Part shown: positions 11,073 to 17,818 of the stretch, piece after piece
Layout of the letters: each line of letters begins with the position of its first letter
Position numbering within the stretch: position 1 is the first letter of the stretch
Assembly (NCBI GenBank): GCA_012514775.1
Contig: JAAYZQ010000384.1
Span: 1-24,228, forward strand
DNA length: 24,228 nucleotides
From: Anaerolineaceae bacterium
GTDB lineage: Bacteria > Chloroflexota > Anaerolineae > JAAYZQ01
Reading direction: 5' to 3'
Program-made: the position numbers and the translations under genes
The notes under the pieces: model-generated
What the model was told of the DNA's origin: nothing
Seen by the model: only the letters and a program-made list of their open reading frames with translations
Database searches by the model: none

Positions 11073-12596
11073 GTGTCACTATTGACGATTGCCTACCTGG
11101 CAGCGGCGTTGTTGGTGGCCCTCTACGGAGGGAACGCCCTGCTGCTGTCAGCGCTGTATCTGCGTCGCCGCAGGCAGTGCCCAAAACAACCTTCCGAGCC
11201 TGGCGTTTGGCCCTCTGTCACCGTACAACTGCCCATCTACAACGAGTTGTACGTGACCAGGCGGCTCATCGACGCCGTGGCGCGGCTCGACTATCCGCGG
11301 GACCGCCTCCAGGTCCAGGTCCTGGACGACTCGACGGACGAAACGACGCGCCTGGCCAGCGCTTGCGTCAACCGCCTGCGCGCCCGGGGGCTGAACATCG
11401 AGATCATCCATCGGTCCGACAGGACGGGGTACAAGGCCGGCGCCCTGGCCCGGGGGCTGGAGAGGGCCCAGGCCGACCTTGTGGCCATCTTTGACGCCGA
11501 CTTTTTGCCGGGGCCCGACTTCTTAAAGCGGAGCGTGCCCTACCTGGTGGCCGAGCCGCGCCTGGGTTTTGTCCAGGCACGCTGGGGCTACCTGAACTAT
11601 GACTACTCGGCACTCACCCGGGCGCAGGCCATCGCCCTGGACGGGCACTTTGTGGTCGAGCACCTGGGCCGCAACCGGAACGGATTGCTGATGAACTTTA
11701 ACGGCACGGCGGGCATCTGGCGCCGCCAGGCCATCGTGGACGCCGGGGGCTGGCAGAGCGATACGCTGACGGAAGATGTGGATCTGAGCTTCCGGGCGCA
11801 GTTGGCCGGCTGGCAGGCCCTCTACCTGCCCGACATCGAAGCGCCGGCCGAACTGCCGCCGCAGATGGCGGCCTTCAAGCGGCAGCAGGCGCGGTGGGCC
11901 ACGGGCGCGGCCCAATGTCTCGTCAAGCTGGCGGGCCCCCTGCTGCGGGGAACGCTGGATGCGGGCCGGGCCGGCGATGGGGGCGGCGGAAAGGCGGGGC
12001 GCCTGCCCTGGGCCGCCCGGCTGGAGGGGCTGTTGCACCTCAGCGTCTGGATCGCCCACCCCATGTCGCTGCTGCTGCTGTGCCTGACGCTGCCCATGCT
12101 CCTGGGGGAGATCCCCCTGACGCTGAACCTGACCATTTTCTGGCTCATGGCCCTGGGGCCCATCCTGGCCAACGCCCTGTCGCAGCGGCACCTCTATCCC
12201 GACTGGCGGCGGCGCTTTCTGGCCATGCCGGTCCTGGCCTTGCTGGGCACCGGCCTGGCCCTGTCCAACACGGTGGCCATCGCCCGGGGCCTCATCGGCG
12301 GGGACCGCGCCTTTTACCGCACGCCCAAGTTCAGGGTGAACCGCCGGGGACAGCGCTGGGCCGGCAGGCGCTACGCCCTTCCCTTCCAGTGGCTGACCCT
12401 CGGCGAGCTCTTGCTGGCCGTCTATTCCCTGGGGACCGTCGCCGTGGCCCTCTCCAAGGGCAACTGGTTCTCCGTGCCGTTTCTGCTGTTGTACGTGTGT
12501 GCCTATGGCTACCTGGGCCTGTCAGGCCTGGGCGACCTTCGCTTCGGGCGGCGGGCGCGCCCCAAGCTGCGTCGAAGGGAAGTGACGGCCGACTAG
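11073..12596 (+). CDS. membrane family 2 glycosyltransferase (cellulose/glucomannan synthase-like)
   Basis: The 507-residue processive GT2 enzyme has one N-terminal membrane helix (about 2-30), a cytosolic catalytic domain (48-290) and several C-terminal helices (about 318-345, 350-372, 383-403, 440-462, 466-486). The GT2 signature is complete: PIYNE (54-58), DDS (85-87), DAD (141-143), TED (233-235) and QQARW (271-275, the QxxRW motif of processive synthases). Such enzymes polymerise a beta-linked glycan from nucleotide sugars and extrude it through the membrane. The layout is closest to CslA/mannan- or glucan-synthase-like bacterial proteins, but the sugar cannot be named. There is no PilZ domain and no BcsB-like partner nearby. 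The start is GTG 11073 after AGGGGAGG; the longer open frame extends through the upstream promoter and is not real. Confidence 0.93.
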   Translation: MSLLTIAYLAAALLVALYGGNALLLSALYLRRRRQCPKQPSEPGVWPSVTVQLPIYNELYVTRRLIDAVARLDYPRDRLQVQVLDDSTDETTRLASACVNRLRARGLNIEIIHRSDRTGYKAGALARGLERAQADLVAIFDADFLPGPDFLKRSVPYLVAEPRLGFVQARWGYLNYDYSALTRAQAIALDGHFVVEHLGRNRNGLLMNFNGTAGIWRRQAIVDAGGWQSDTLTEDVDLSFRAQLAGWQALYLPDIEAPAELPPQMAAFKRQQARWATGAAQCLVKLAGPLLRGTLDAGRAGDGGGGKAGRLPWAARLEGLLHLSVWIAHPMSLLLLCLTLPMLLGEIPLTLNLTIFWLMALGPILANALSQRHLYPDWRRRFLAMPVLALLGTGLALSNTVAIARGLIGGDRAFYRTPKFRVNRRGQRWAGRRYALPFQWLTLGELLLAVYSLGTVAVALSKGNWFSVPFLLLYVCAYGYLGLSGLGDLRFGRRARPKLRRREVTAD

Positions 12597-12901
12597 CCGG
12601 CAGCCATGCGGGCAGCAAATTCCCGCGTGCAGTCGTTGCACGTTGCCGGTCGGTTCCTGCCGGGCAAGAGGCTCAGGGACGGGTACGCCGGCGTACCGCC
12701 CCTCCCCCTTCCCTGCGAGCGAACTTCCTGCTCTCGCAGATGGGGGAGACAACTCCACCTTACCCCGCGGACGGGGGAGGCAACTCCCCCCTTCCCTCGC
12801 AGGGAAGGGGGGCCGGGGGGGATAGGTCCCCCCCCAAAAACAAACCCAACTCTAACTTGAATCCTGGCCCATCTGTGGTATAATGCCAGGGAGAAAAGAC
12901 G
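12597..12901. repeat. intergenic region rich in inverted and direct repeats
   Basis: This 305-nt gap has no credible gene. It holds a hairpin CGTGCA/TGCACG (12626-12642), a perfect 16-nt palindrome GGTACGCCGGCGTACC (12682-12697), and a perfect 16-nt inverted repeat (12704-12719 with 12796-12811) enclosing 76 nt. Inside that, GGGGGAG(A/G)CAACTCC occurs twice (about 12742 and 12774). A run of Cs and then As follows at 12828-12841. The region ends with the promoter for the next gene. Confidence 0.85.
12857..12884 (+). promoter_or_regulatory. extended -10 promoter for the histidine phosphatase operon
   Basis: TTGAAT (12857-12862) and TATAAT (12879-12884) are 16 nt apart, with TGG just before the -10. 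The predicted start near 12891 leaves a very short leader before ATG 12902. Confidence 0.8.
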
Positions 12902-13582
12902 ATGAGAATGATGAATTTACTTCTGATCCGCCACGCCCTCAACGATTGGGCCGACAAGAAGCTCGCAGGCTGGACACCCGGAATAAGCCTCAACGCCGAG
13001 GGGTGTGCCCAGGTCGAAGCGCTGGTCAAGCGGCTGGCCGACGTGCCGCTGGCCGCCATCTACAGCAGCCCCCTGGAACGGACCATGGAGACGGCCCAAC
13101 CCGTGGCCGAGTCCCAGGGCCTGACCATCCAGGTGCGCGAGGCATTGGGCGAGATCCGCTTTGGCGAGTGGACCGGCCGCAGCCTGGAAGAGCTCCAGAA
13201 GGAAGAGATGTGGCCCGTCGTGCAGGTCTATCCTTCCGGGGCCCGTTTCCCCGGCGGCGAGTCGCTCCGCGAGGTCCAGGCGCGCCTGGTGTCCGAGATC
13301 GACGCCATCCGCGACGCCCACGACAAGGAGACGGTGGCGGTCTTTTCCCACTCCGATCCCATCAAGCTGGTGGTAGCCCACTACCTGGGACTGCCCCTGG
13401 ATCTATACCAGCGCCTTGCCATCGGGCCCGCTTCCGTGACGGCCTTTGCCTTCACGCCCTTTGGTCCTCGCCTGCTGTTCATGAATCGGAGCGAGTCTTT
13501 GCCCAGTTTCAAGTTCGAGGACAAGGAGCAGGAGAAGGAGCAAGAAAACGAGGAGCAGCCACATGCCTTACCAGGTGTATGA
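12902..13582 (+). CDS. histidine phosphatase superfamily protein (phosphoglycerate mutase-like)
   Basis: The 226-residue protein has the phosphohistidine core LIRHA (R10, H11), R60 in SSPLERTMETA, the acid E84 in ALGEIRFGEWTG and the second histidine H150 in FSHSDPIK. That set is complete, so it should be catalytically competent. The tail (203-226) is charged and low-complexity (EDKEQEKEQENEEQ) and may be disordered. Its 3' end overlaps the DUF3090 gene by 20 nt. In Actinobacteria a phosphatase of this type, a DUF3090 protein and an SCO1664-like protein occur together in the same order, which argues that this is the same unit. The substrate is unknown; neighbours suggest a phosphorylated protein or small metabolite rather than glycolytic phosphoglycerate. 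GGGAG precedes ATG 12902; ATG 12908 and 12911 are alternatives. Confidence 0.92.
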   Translation: MRMMNLLLIRHALNDWADKKLAGWTPGISLNAEGCAQVEALVKRLADVPLAAIYSSPLERTMETAQPVAESQGLTIQVREALGEIRFGEWTGRSLEELQKEEMWPVVQVYPSGARFPGGESLREVQARLVSEIDAIRDAHDKETVAVFSHSDPIKLVVAHYLGLPLDLYQRLAIGPASVTAFAFTPFGPRLLFMNRSESLPSFKFEDKEQEKEQENEEQPHALPGV

Positions 13583-14087
13583 CCTCAACCCGGTTGATCG
13601 CATCACGACCAACGCCGTTGGCGATCCTGGCAACCGCACGTTCTATATCCAGGCCCGCAAAGGCCAGCGCCTGGTGACCGTCATCTGCGAAAAGGAGCAC
13701 GTCGCCGCCCTGGCGCTGGCCATCGACCAGGTACTTCTCTCCATCGCCGAGGGCAACGCCGACGCCGTCGTCGAGCCCGACCCGGTCTTGCACCACGGCA
13801 TGGATCTCGAATATCCGCTGGAGCCCGTGTTCCGCACCGGGCAGGTGAACCTTGGCTACGACCAGGCGACGCAGCGGCTGGTCATCATCGCCTACGAGCT
13901 CATGGACGAAGAGGACGATTCCACGCCCTCCGTCGCCCGCTTCTGGGCCACGCCCGGCCAGATGCGCGCCTTTAGCATGCACGGGCAAGAGGTGGTCTCG
14001 GCCGGCCGCCCGGTGTGCGCCATGTGTGGCCAGCCCATGGACCCCGAGGGCCACTTCTGCCCGCGCCGGAACGGCCATCGAACGTGA
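13563..14087 (+). CDS. DUF3090 family protein with C-terminal zinc-ribbon-like motif
   Basis: The 174-residue protein, opening with YQVYDLNPVDRITTNAVGDP, GNRTFYIQARKG and LVTVICEKEHVAALA, is recognisable as DUF3090, a family of unknown function. The middle is a mixed alpha/beta domain (10-145). The C-terminus carries CAMCGQPMDPEGHFCPRRNGH (C152, C155, C166, with H172 as a possible fourth ligand), which probably binds zinc. The gene starts inside the 3' end of the phosphatase gene after GAGGAG. Its stop overlaps the GTG of the next gene (GTGA), so the three proteins are likely made in fixed ratio and may act together. No catalytic motif is visible. Confidence 0.88.
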   Translation: MPYQVYDLNPVDRITTNAVGDPGNRTFYIQARKGQRLVTVICEKEHVAALALAIDQVLLSIAEGNADAVVEPDPVLHHGMDLEYPLEPVFRTGQVNLGYDQATQRLVIIAYELMDEEDDSTPSVARFWATPGQMRAFSMHGQEVVSAGRPVCAMCGQPMDPEGHFCPRRNGHRT

Positions 14088-14833
14088 CCGATCGAGAGGA
14101 TCAAACCATCGCCCTACCCCCCGATCGCATCCTTCGTCTCCTTGCGGAAGGCGAGATCGAGGTCGAGGGTTTGATTCCGTGGAGCTCTAATGCCACGCTG
14201 CTGGTAACGGTGCGCGACGCCGAGCACTCGACCCTGGCGGTTTACAAGCCACAGCGGGGCGAGCGGCCCCTGTGGGACTTTGCCCACGGGACGTTGGGCA
14301 TGCGCGAGGTGGCCAGCTACCTCCTGAGCGAGGAACTGGGCTGGGGCCTGGTGCCGCCCACGGTGCTGCGCCAGGGGCCCCATGGCCTCGGGTCGCTCCA
14401 GTTCTACGTTCATTCCGACGAGTCGGCGCACTTTTTTTCCATCCAGCACGACGAGCGCTACGTCCAGGATCTGAAGCGCGTGGCGGCCTTTGACGTCATT
14501 GCCAACAATGCCGACCGCAAGGCGGGCCACTGCCTGGTGGGCGAGGACGGCCGGCTGTGGGCCATCGACAACGCCCTGACCTTTCACGAAGAACCGAAAC
14601 TCCGCACGGTCATCTGGGACTATGCCGGGGAACCGCTGCCCTACGACGTGGTGACCGACGTCAGCCGGCTGCGAGAGGCCCTGGCCGAGGTCTCGGCCCT
14701 GACCCGCGCCCTGGAGCACATGTTGAGCCGGGGCGAGATCCGGGCTCTGCGCCGGCGCGTGCACAACCTGGTGGAGTCCGGCTGCTTTCCGGAGCCGGGC
14801 CCCGGGCGCGTCGTACCCTGGCCCCTTGTCTGA
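14084..14833 (+). CDS. SCO1664-family kinase-like protein
   Basis: The 249-residue protein belongs to the SCO1664 group, whose core resembles the PI3K/PI4K or atypical protein-kinase fold. The candidate ATP-binding Lys is K55 (LAVYKPQRGERPLWDF), with an acidic partner at E75 (REVASYLL). The catalytic-loop-like sequence is DVIANNADRKAGH (137-149), and the metal-binding Asp would be D162 (AIDNALTFH). Known members sit next to a histidine phosphatase and DUF3090, exactly as here. Whether it phosphorylates a protein, lipid or metabolite is not known. The start is GTG 14084, overlapping the DUF3090 stop; a longer upstream start at 14015 would read deep into that gene. purA begins 47 nt downstream on the same strand. 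Confidence 0.88.
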   Translation: MTDREDQTIALPPDRILRLLAEGEIEVEGLIPWSSNATLLVTVRDAEHSTLAVYKPQRGERPLWDFAHGTLGMREVASYLLSEELGWGLVPPTVLRQGPHGLGSLQFYVHSDESAHFFSIQHDERYVQDLKRVAAFDVIANNADRKAGHCLVGEDGRLWAIDNALTFHEEPKLRTVIWDYAGEPLPYDVVTDVSRLREALAEVSALTRALEHMLSRGEIRALRRRVHNLVESGCFPEPGPGRVVPWPLV

Positions 14834-14880
14834 CTTGACTGAAACGGGGAGTGCATCGACTTGACACGAGGAGGTGTCCT

Positions 14881-16167
14881 ATGACTGTCACGGCCGTCGT
14901 CGGCGCCCAATGGGGCGACGAGGGCAAAGGACGCGTGATCGACTATCTCGCCTCGCGGGCCGACATGGTCATCCGCTTTCAAGGAGGCGACAACGCCGGG
15001 CATACCGTCGTGAACGACTTCGGGCGGTTTGCCCTGCACCTGATCCCGTGCGGGATCTTTGCCGGGGCGCGCTGCCTCCTGGGGGCGGGCACCGTCGTGA
15101 ACCTGGACACGGTTGCCGAAGAGCTGAGGATGCTCCAGGAGGCGGGCGTGGACACGGCCGACTTCTGGATCGACCGCCGGGCCCACCTCATCTGGCCCTA
15201 CCATCGCCTCCTGGACGGCGCCGAGGAGGAGAGGCGCAAACGCCCGGCCGGCGGCGCGACGGGGGCCGAAGAGATGGGCACCACCAGGCGCGGCATCGGC
15301 CCGGCCTATGCCGACAAGCACGCCTACAACGGCATCCGCGCCGGCGACCTGCACCATCCCGACCTGCTCCGCGAGCGGCTGGAGCTGATCCTGCCCCTCA
15401 AGAACCGGGAGCTGGACTACTACGGCCTGCCCCGGGTCACCGTGGACGAGATGTCCTCCCTGGCCGAGTCCTGGCGCCGCGAGCACGGGCCGCGCATCGT
15501 GGACACGCTGCCCTGGGTGCGCGACGCCGTCCGCCAGGGCCGCGAGGTGCTCCTGGAGGGCCAGTTGGGCGTGGGGCGCGACATCAACTGGGGCATCTAT
15601 CCCTTTAGCACGGCCTCGTCGCCCACGGCCGGCGGCGCCGCCACCGGCTCGGGCATCCCGCCGCGGGCCATCGACGACGTGTTGGGCGTGGTCAAGGCCT
15701 ACTCGACCTCCGTGGGCGGCGGCCCCTTTCCCACCGAGCTGCACGACGAGTACGGCACCATGCTGCAAGAGATCGGCCGCGAGTTCGGGGCGACCACCGG
15801 CCGGCCCCGGCGCTGTGGCTGGCTGGACGGCGTTTCCCTGGCCTACGCGAGTTGGATCAATGGCTTCACCGGCATCGCCGTCACCAAGCTGGACGTCCTT
15901 GACAGCCTGGACCACCTGCAGATCTGCACCGGCTACCGCCTGGGCGACCAGGTGCTGGACTATGTGCCCGATACGATCACCCAGGGCCTGGTGGAGCCGG
16001 TGTACGAGAGCTGGCCCGGCTGGCGGACGGACACCAGCGGCTGCCGGCGCTGGGATGACCTGCCGGCCAAGGCTCGGGCCTACCTGGAGCGCATCGCCGG
16101 GCTGGCCGCGGCGCCCATCCGTTTCGTCTCGGTGGGGCCCGAGCGGTCGCAGATCATTGTCCGATGA
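14881..16167 (+). CDS. purA: adenylosuccinate synthetase
   Basis: PurA joins IMP and aspartate with GTP to give adenylosuccinate, the first step from IMP to AMP. The 428-residue product has the GTP loop GAQWGDEGKGR with catalytic D13, RFQGGDNAGHT with catalytic H41, TTRRGIGPAYADK, and the C-terminal TKLDVLD guanine-recognition motif. The IMP-loop region reads LEGQLGVGRDINWGIYP in place of the usual EGAQG...LDIDHGTYP. This is a variant I recall from other phyla, so it is probably functional. ATG 14881 follows GAGGAGGTG closely; an upstream TTG-type start at 14851 is less likely. It may be co-transcribed with the preceding kinase-like gene. A pair of palindromic repeats follows the stop. Confidence 0.96.
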   Translation: MTVTAVVGAQWGDEGKGRVIDYLASRADMVIRFQGGDNAGHTVVNDFGRFALHLIPCGIFAGARCLLGAGTVVNLDTVAEELRMLQEAGVDTADFWIDRRAHLIWPYHRLLDGAEEERRKRPAGGATGAEEMGTTRRGIGPAYADKHAYNGIRAGDLHHPDLLRERLELILPLKNRELDYYGLPRVTVDEMSSLAESWRREHGPRIVDTLPWVRDAVRQGREVLLEGQLGVGRDINWGIYPFSTASSPTAGGAATGSGIPPRAIDDVLGVVKAYSTSVGGGPFPTELHDEYGTMLQEIGREFGATTGRPRRCGWLDGVSLAYASWINGFTGIAVTKLDVLDSLDHLQICTGYRLGDQVLDYVPDTITQGLVEPVYESWPGWRTDTSGCRRWDDLPAKARAYLERIAGLAAAPIRFVSVGPERSQIIVR

Positions 16168-16171
16168 GGGC

Positions 16172-16240
16172 TGGGCGACCGCGAGGGGTCGCCCATACAT
16201 CTGCGGGCCGGTTGGGCGACCGCGAGGGGTCGCCCCTACA
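16172..16240. repeat. two copies of a GGGCGACC palindromic repeat after purA
   Basis: The 22-nt palindrome GGGCGACC-GCGAGG-GGTCGCCC occurs at 16173-16194 and again at 16214-16235, each followed by (A/C)TACA-like sequence and preceded by TGGGC or TTGGGC. The arms are perfect 8-mers. Lying 5 nt after the purA stop, it may fold as a 3' end structure. It has the look of a dispersed intergenic palindromic family. Confidence 0.85.
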
Positions 16241-16285
16241 GTTTGAGATGATGCATTCATCGAACCAGAAGGAGCGGAAACCGCG

Positions 16286-17614
16286 TTGAGACAGCAGCTA
16301 CCTCTTGTCCTGGACGACGGCCTGATCTTGCGGCGGGCGACGGAGGCGGACGCCGAGCAACTGATCGAGGCCCATTCCAACCTGCACCGCGACGAGGGCG
16401 TGGAAGAACCCGACGAGCGCGTCGGCGCCTGGGTACGCGACCTGATGGTGAGACCCCATCCCACCTTTGATCCCGGCGACTTTGCCGTCATAGAAGAGCC
16501 GAGGAACGGCCGCATCGTCTCGTCCCTGTGCCTGATCTCCCAGACCTGGAGCTACGGCGGGATCCAGTTCGGCGTCGGTCGGCCCGAGCTGGTCGCCACC
16601 CACCCGGACTACCGGCAGCGGGGCCTCATCCGCGCCCTGTTCGACGCCGTCCACGAGTGGAGCGCTGAGCGCGGCGACAAGATGCAGTGCATCACCGGCA
16701 TCCCCTGGTACTATCGCCAGTTTGGCTACGAGATGGCGCTGAACCTGGGCGGTGGCCGCGCCGGCTACGAGTCCCACGTGCCCCGGCTGAAGGAAGGCGA
16801 GGAAGAGACCTATCGCCTGCGCCCGGCCGGCGAGGGGGACATACCCTTCCTCGTAGAGATGGACCGACGGCAGAGGCAGCGGAGCCTGGTGGGCTGCGTG
16901 TGGGACGAGGACCTGTGGCGCTACGAGTTGGCGGGCAAGAGCGACAAGAACGTCAACCGGGACCTGGTTCGGATCGTCGAGACGGACGGCGACCGCGTGG
17001 GCATGATCATGCATCCCGCCTCCTTGTGGGGTACCATGCTGCCCGCCACAACCTTCGAGCTCCGGCCGGGCATCTCCTGGCTGGCCGCCGGCCCGGCCGT
17101 GATCCGCTACCTGTGGCAGACGGGCCAGGACATGGCCCGGGCGGAGGGCAAGGAGAGGCTCTCCTCCTTCGGCTTCTGGCTGGGCAGCGAGCACCCGGCC
17201 TACAAGGCCCTGCCCAACCGGCTGCCCTACGTGCGCAAGCCCTACGCCTGGTACATCCGGGTGGCCGACCTGCCCGACTTCATAGGGCGCGTTGCCCCGT
17301 TCCTGGAAGAGCGGCTGGCCGCTTCCGTGGCCCCCGGCCACACGGGCGAGCTCAAGCTCAGCTTCTATCGCGACGGGATGCGGCTGATCTTTGAGGACGG
17401 GCGCATCCGCGCCCAGCCCTGGAAGACCATCGGCGAAAAGGGGGCCAACGCCGTCTTTCCCGGCCTCACCTTTCTGCAGCTCGTCTTTGGCTACCGCTCC
17501 CTCGAAGAGCTGGAAGGGGCCATGGCCGATTGCTACGCCACGGGCGACGAAGCGCGGGTTCTCCTGGACGCCCTCTTTCCAAAGGCGCCGTCCGACGTCC
17601 GGGGGGTGACGTGA
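16286..17614 (+). CDS. Eis-like GNAT N-acetyltransferase
   Basis: The 442-residue protein begins with an N-terminal GNAT domain (LRRATEADAEQLIEAHSNLH). The acetyl-CoA pyrophosphate loop is VATHPDYRQRGLIRALFDAV (about 108-127) and is followed by GIPWYYRQFGYEMAL. A second GNAT-like half begins around residue 172 (YRLRPAGEGDIPFLVEMD), and the end (about 345-435) resembles an SCP2-like domain. This GNAT-GNAT-SCP2 plan is that of Eis-type acetyltransferases, which modify amines such as aminoglycosides or protein lysines in mycobacteria; the substrate here is unknown. The start is TTG 16286, 11 nt after AAGGAG (16269-16274). It is flanked by the purA repeat and by a new promoter, so it is probably a single-gene unit. 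Confidence 0.87.
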   Translation: MRQQLPLVLDDGLILRRATEADAEQLIEAHSNLHRDEGVEEPDERVGAWVRDLMVRPHPTFDPGDFAVIEEPRNGRIVSSLCLISQTWSYGGIQFGVGRPELVATHPDYRQRGLIRALFDAVHEWSAERGDKMQCITGIPWYYRQFGYEMALNLGGGRAGYESHVPRLKEGEEETYRLRPAGEGDIPFLVEMDRRQRQRSLVGCVWDEDLWRYELAGKSDKNVNRDLVRIVETDGDRVGMIMHPASLWGTMLPATTFELRPGISWLAAGPAVIRYLWQTGQDMARAEGKERLSSFGFWLGSEHPAYKALPNRLPYVRKPYAWYIRVADLPDFIGRVAPFLEERLAASVAPGHTGELKLSFYRDGMRLIFEDGRIRAQPWKTIGEKGANAVFPGLTFLQLVFGYRSLEELEGAMADCYATGDEARVLLDALFPKAPSDVRGVT

Positions 17615-17727
17615 CGGGGGGCGATCAGGCGCAAACCGAGCAGAAATCGCTGGTTTTGAGAGGGCGAGGATCGTTATCCGCGCCGAGCAGAGGTTGGAGG
17701 AGGCCGTGGGGCACGGCGCGGGCAGGC

Positions 17728-17756
17728 TTGCACCGGGGCCCGGAGCCTGGTATAAT
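17728..17756 (+). promoter_or_regulatory. extended -10 promoter for the M3 peptidase gene
   Basis: TTGCAC (17728-17733) and TATAAT (17751-17756) are 17 nt apart with TGG before the -10. The predicted start near 17763 leaves a leader of about 56 nt before ATG 17819. The rest of the 204-nt gap after the acetyltransferase shows nothing else. Confidence 0.8.
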
Positions 17757-17818
17757 CTGGGCGTCGCACGACGACCTGATGCGTGGAAACACGCCACATC
17801 TGGAAACAGGAGAAGAGC

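Noticed and set aside
12606..12860. Small frames in the gap before the histidine phosphatase gene
   Set aside because: They consist of low-complexity repeat sequence (Pro/Arg/Gly-rich) with no ribosome-binding site.
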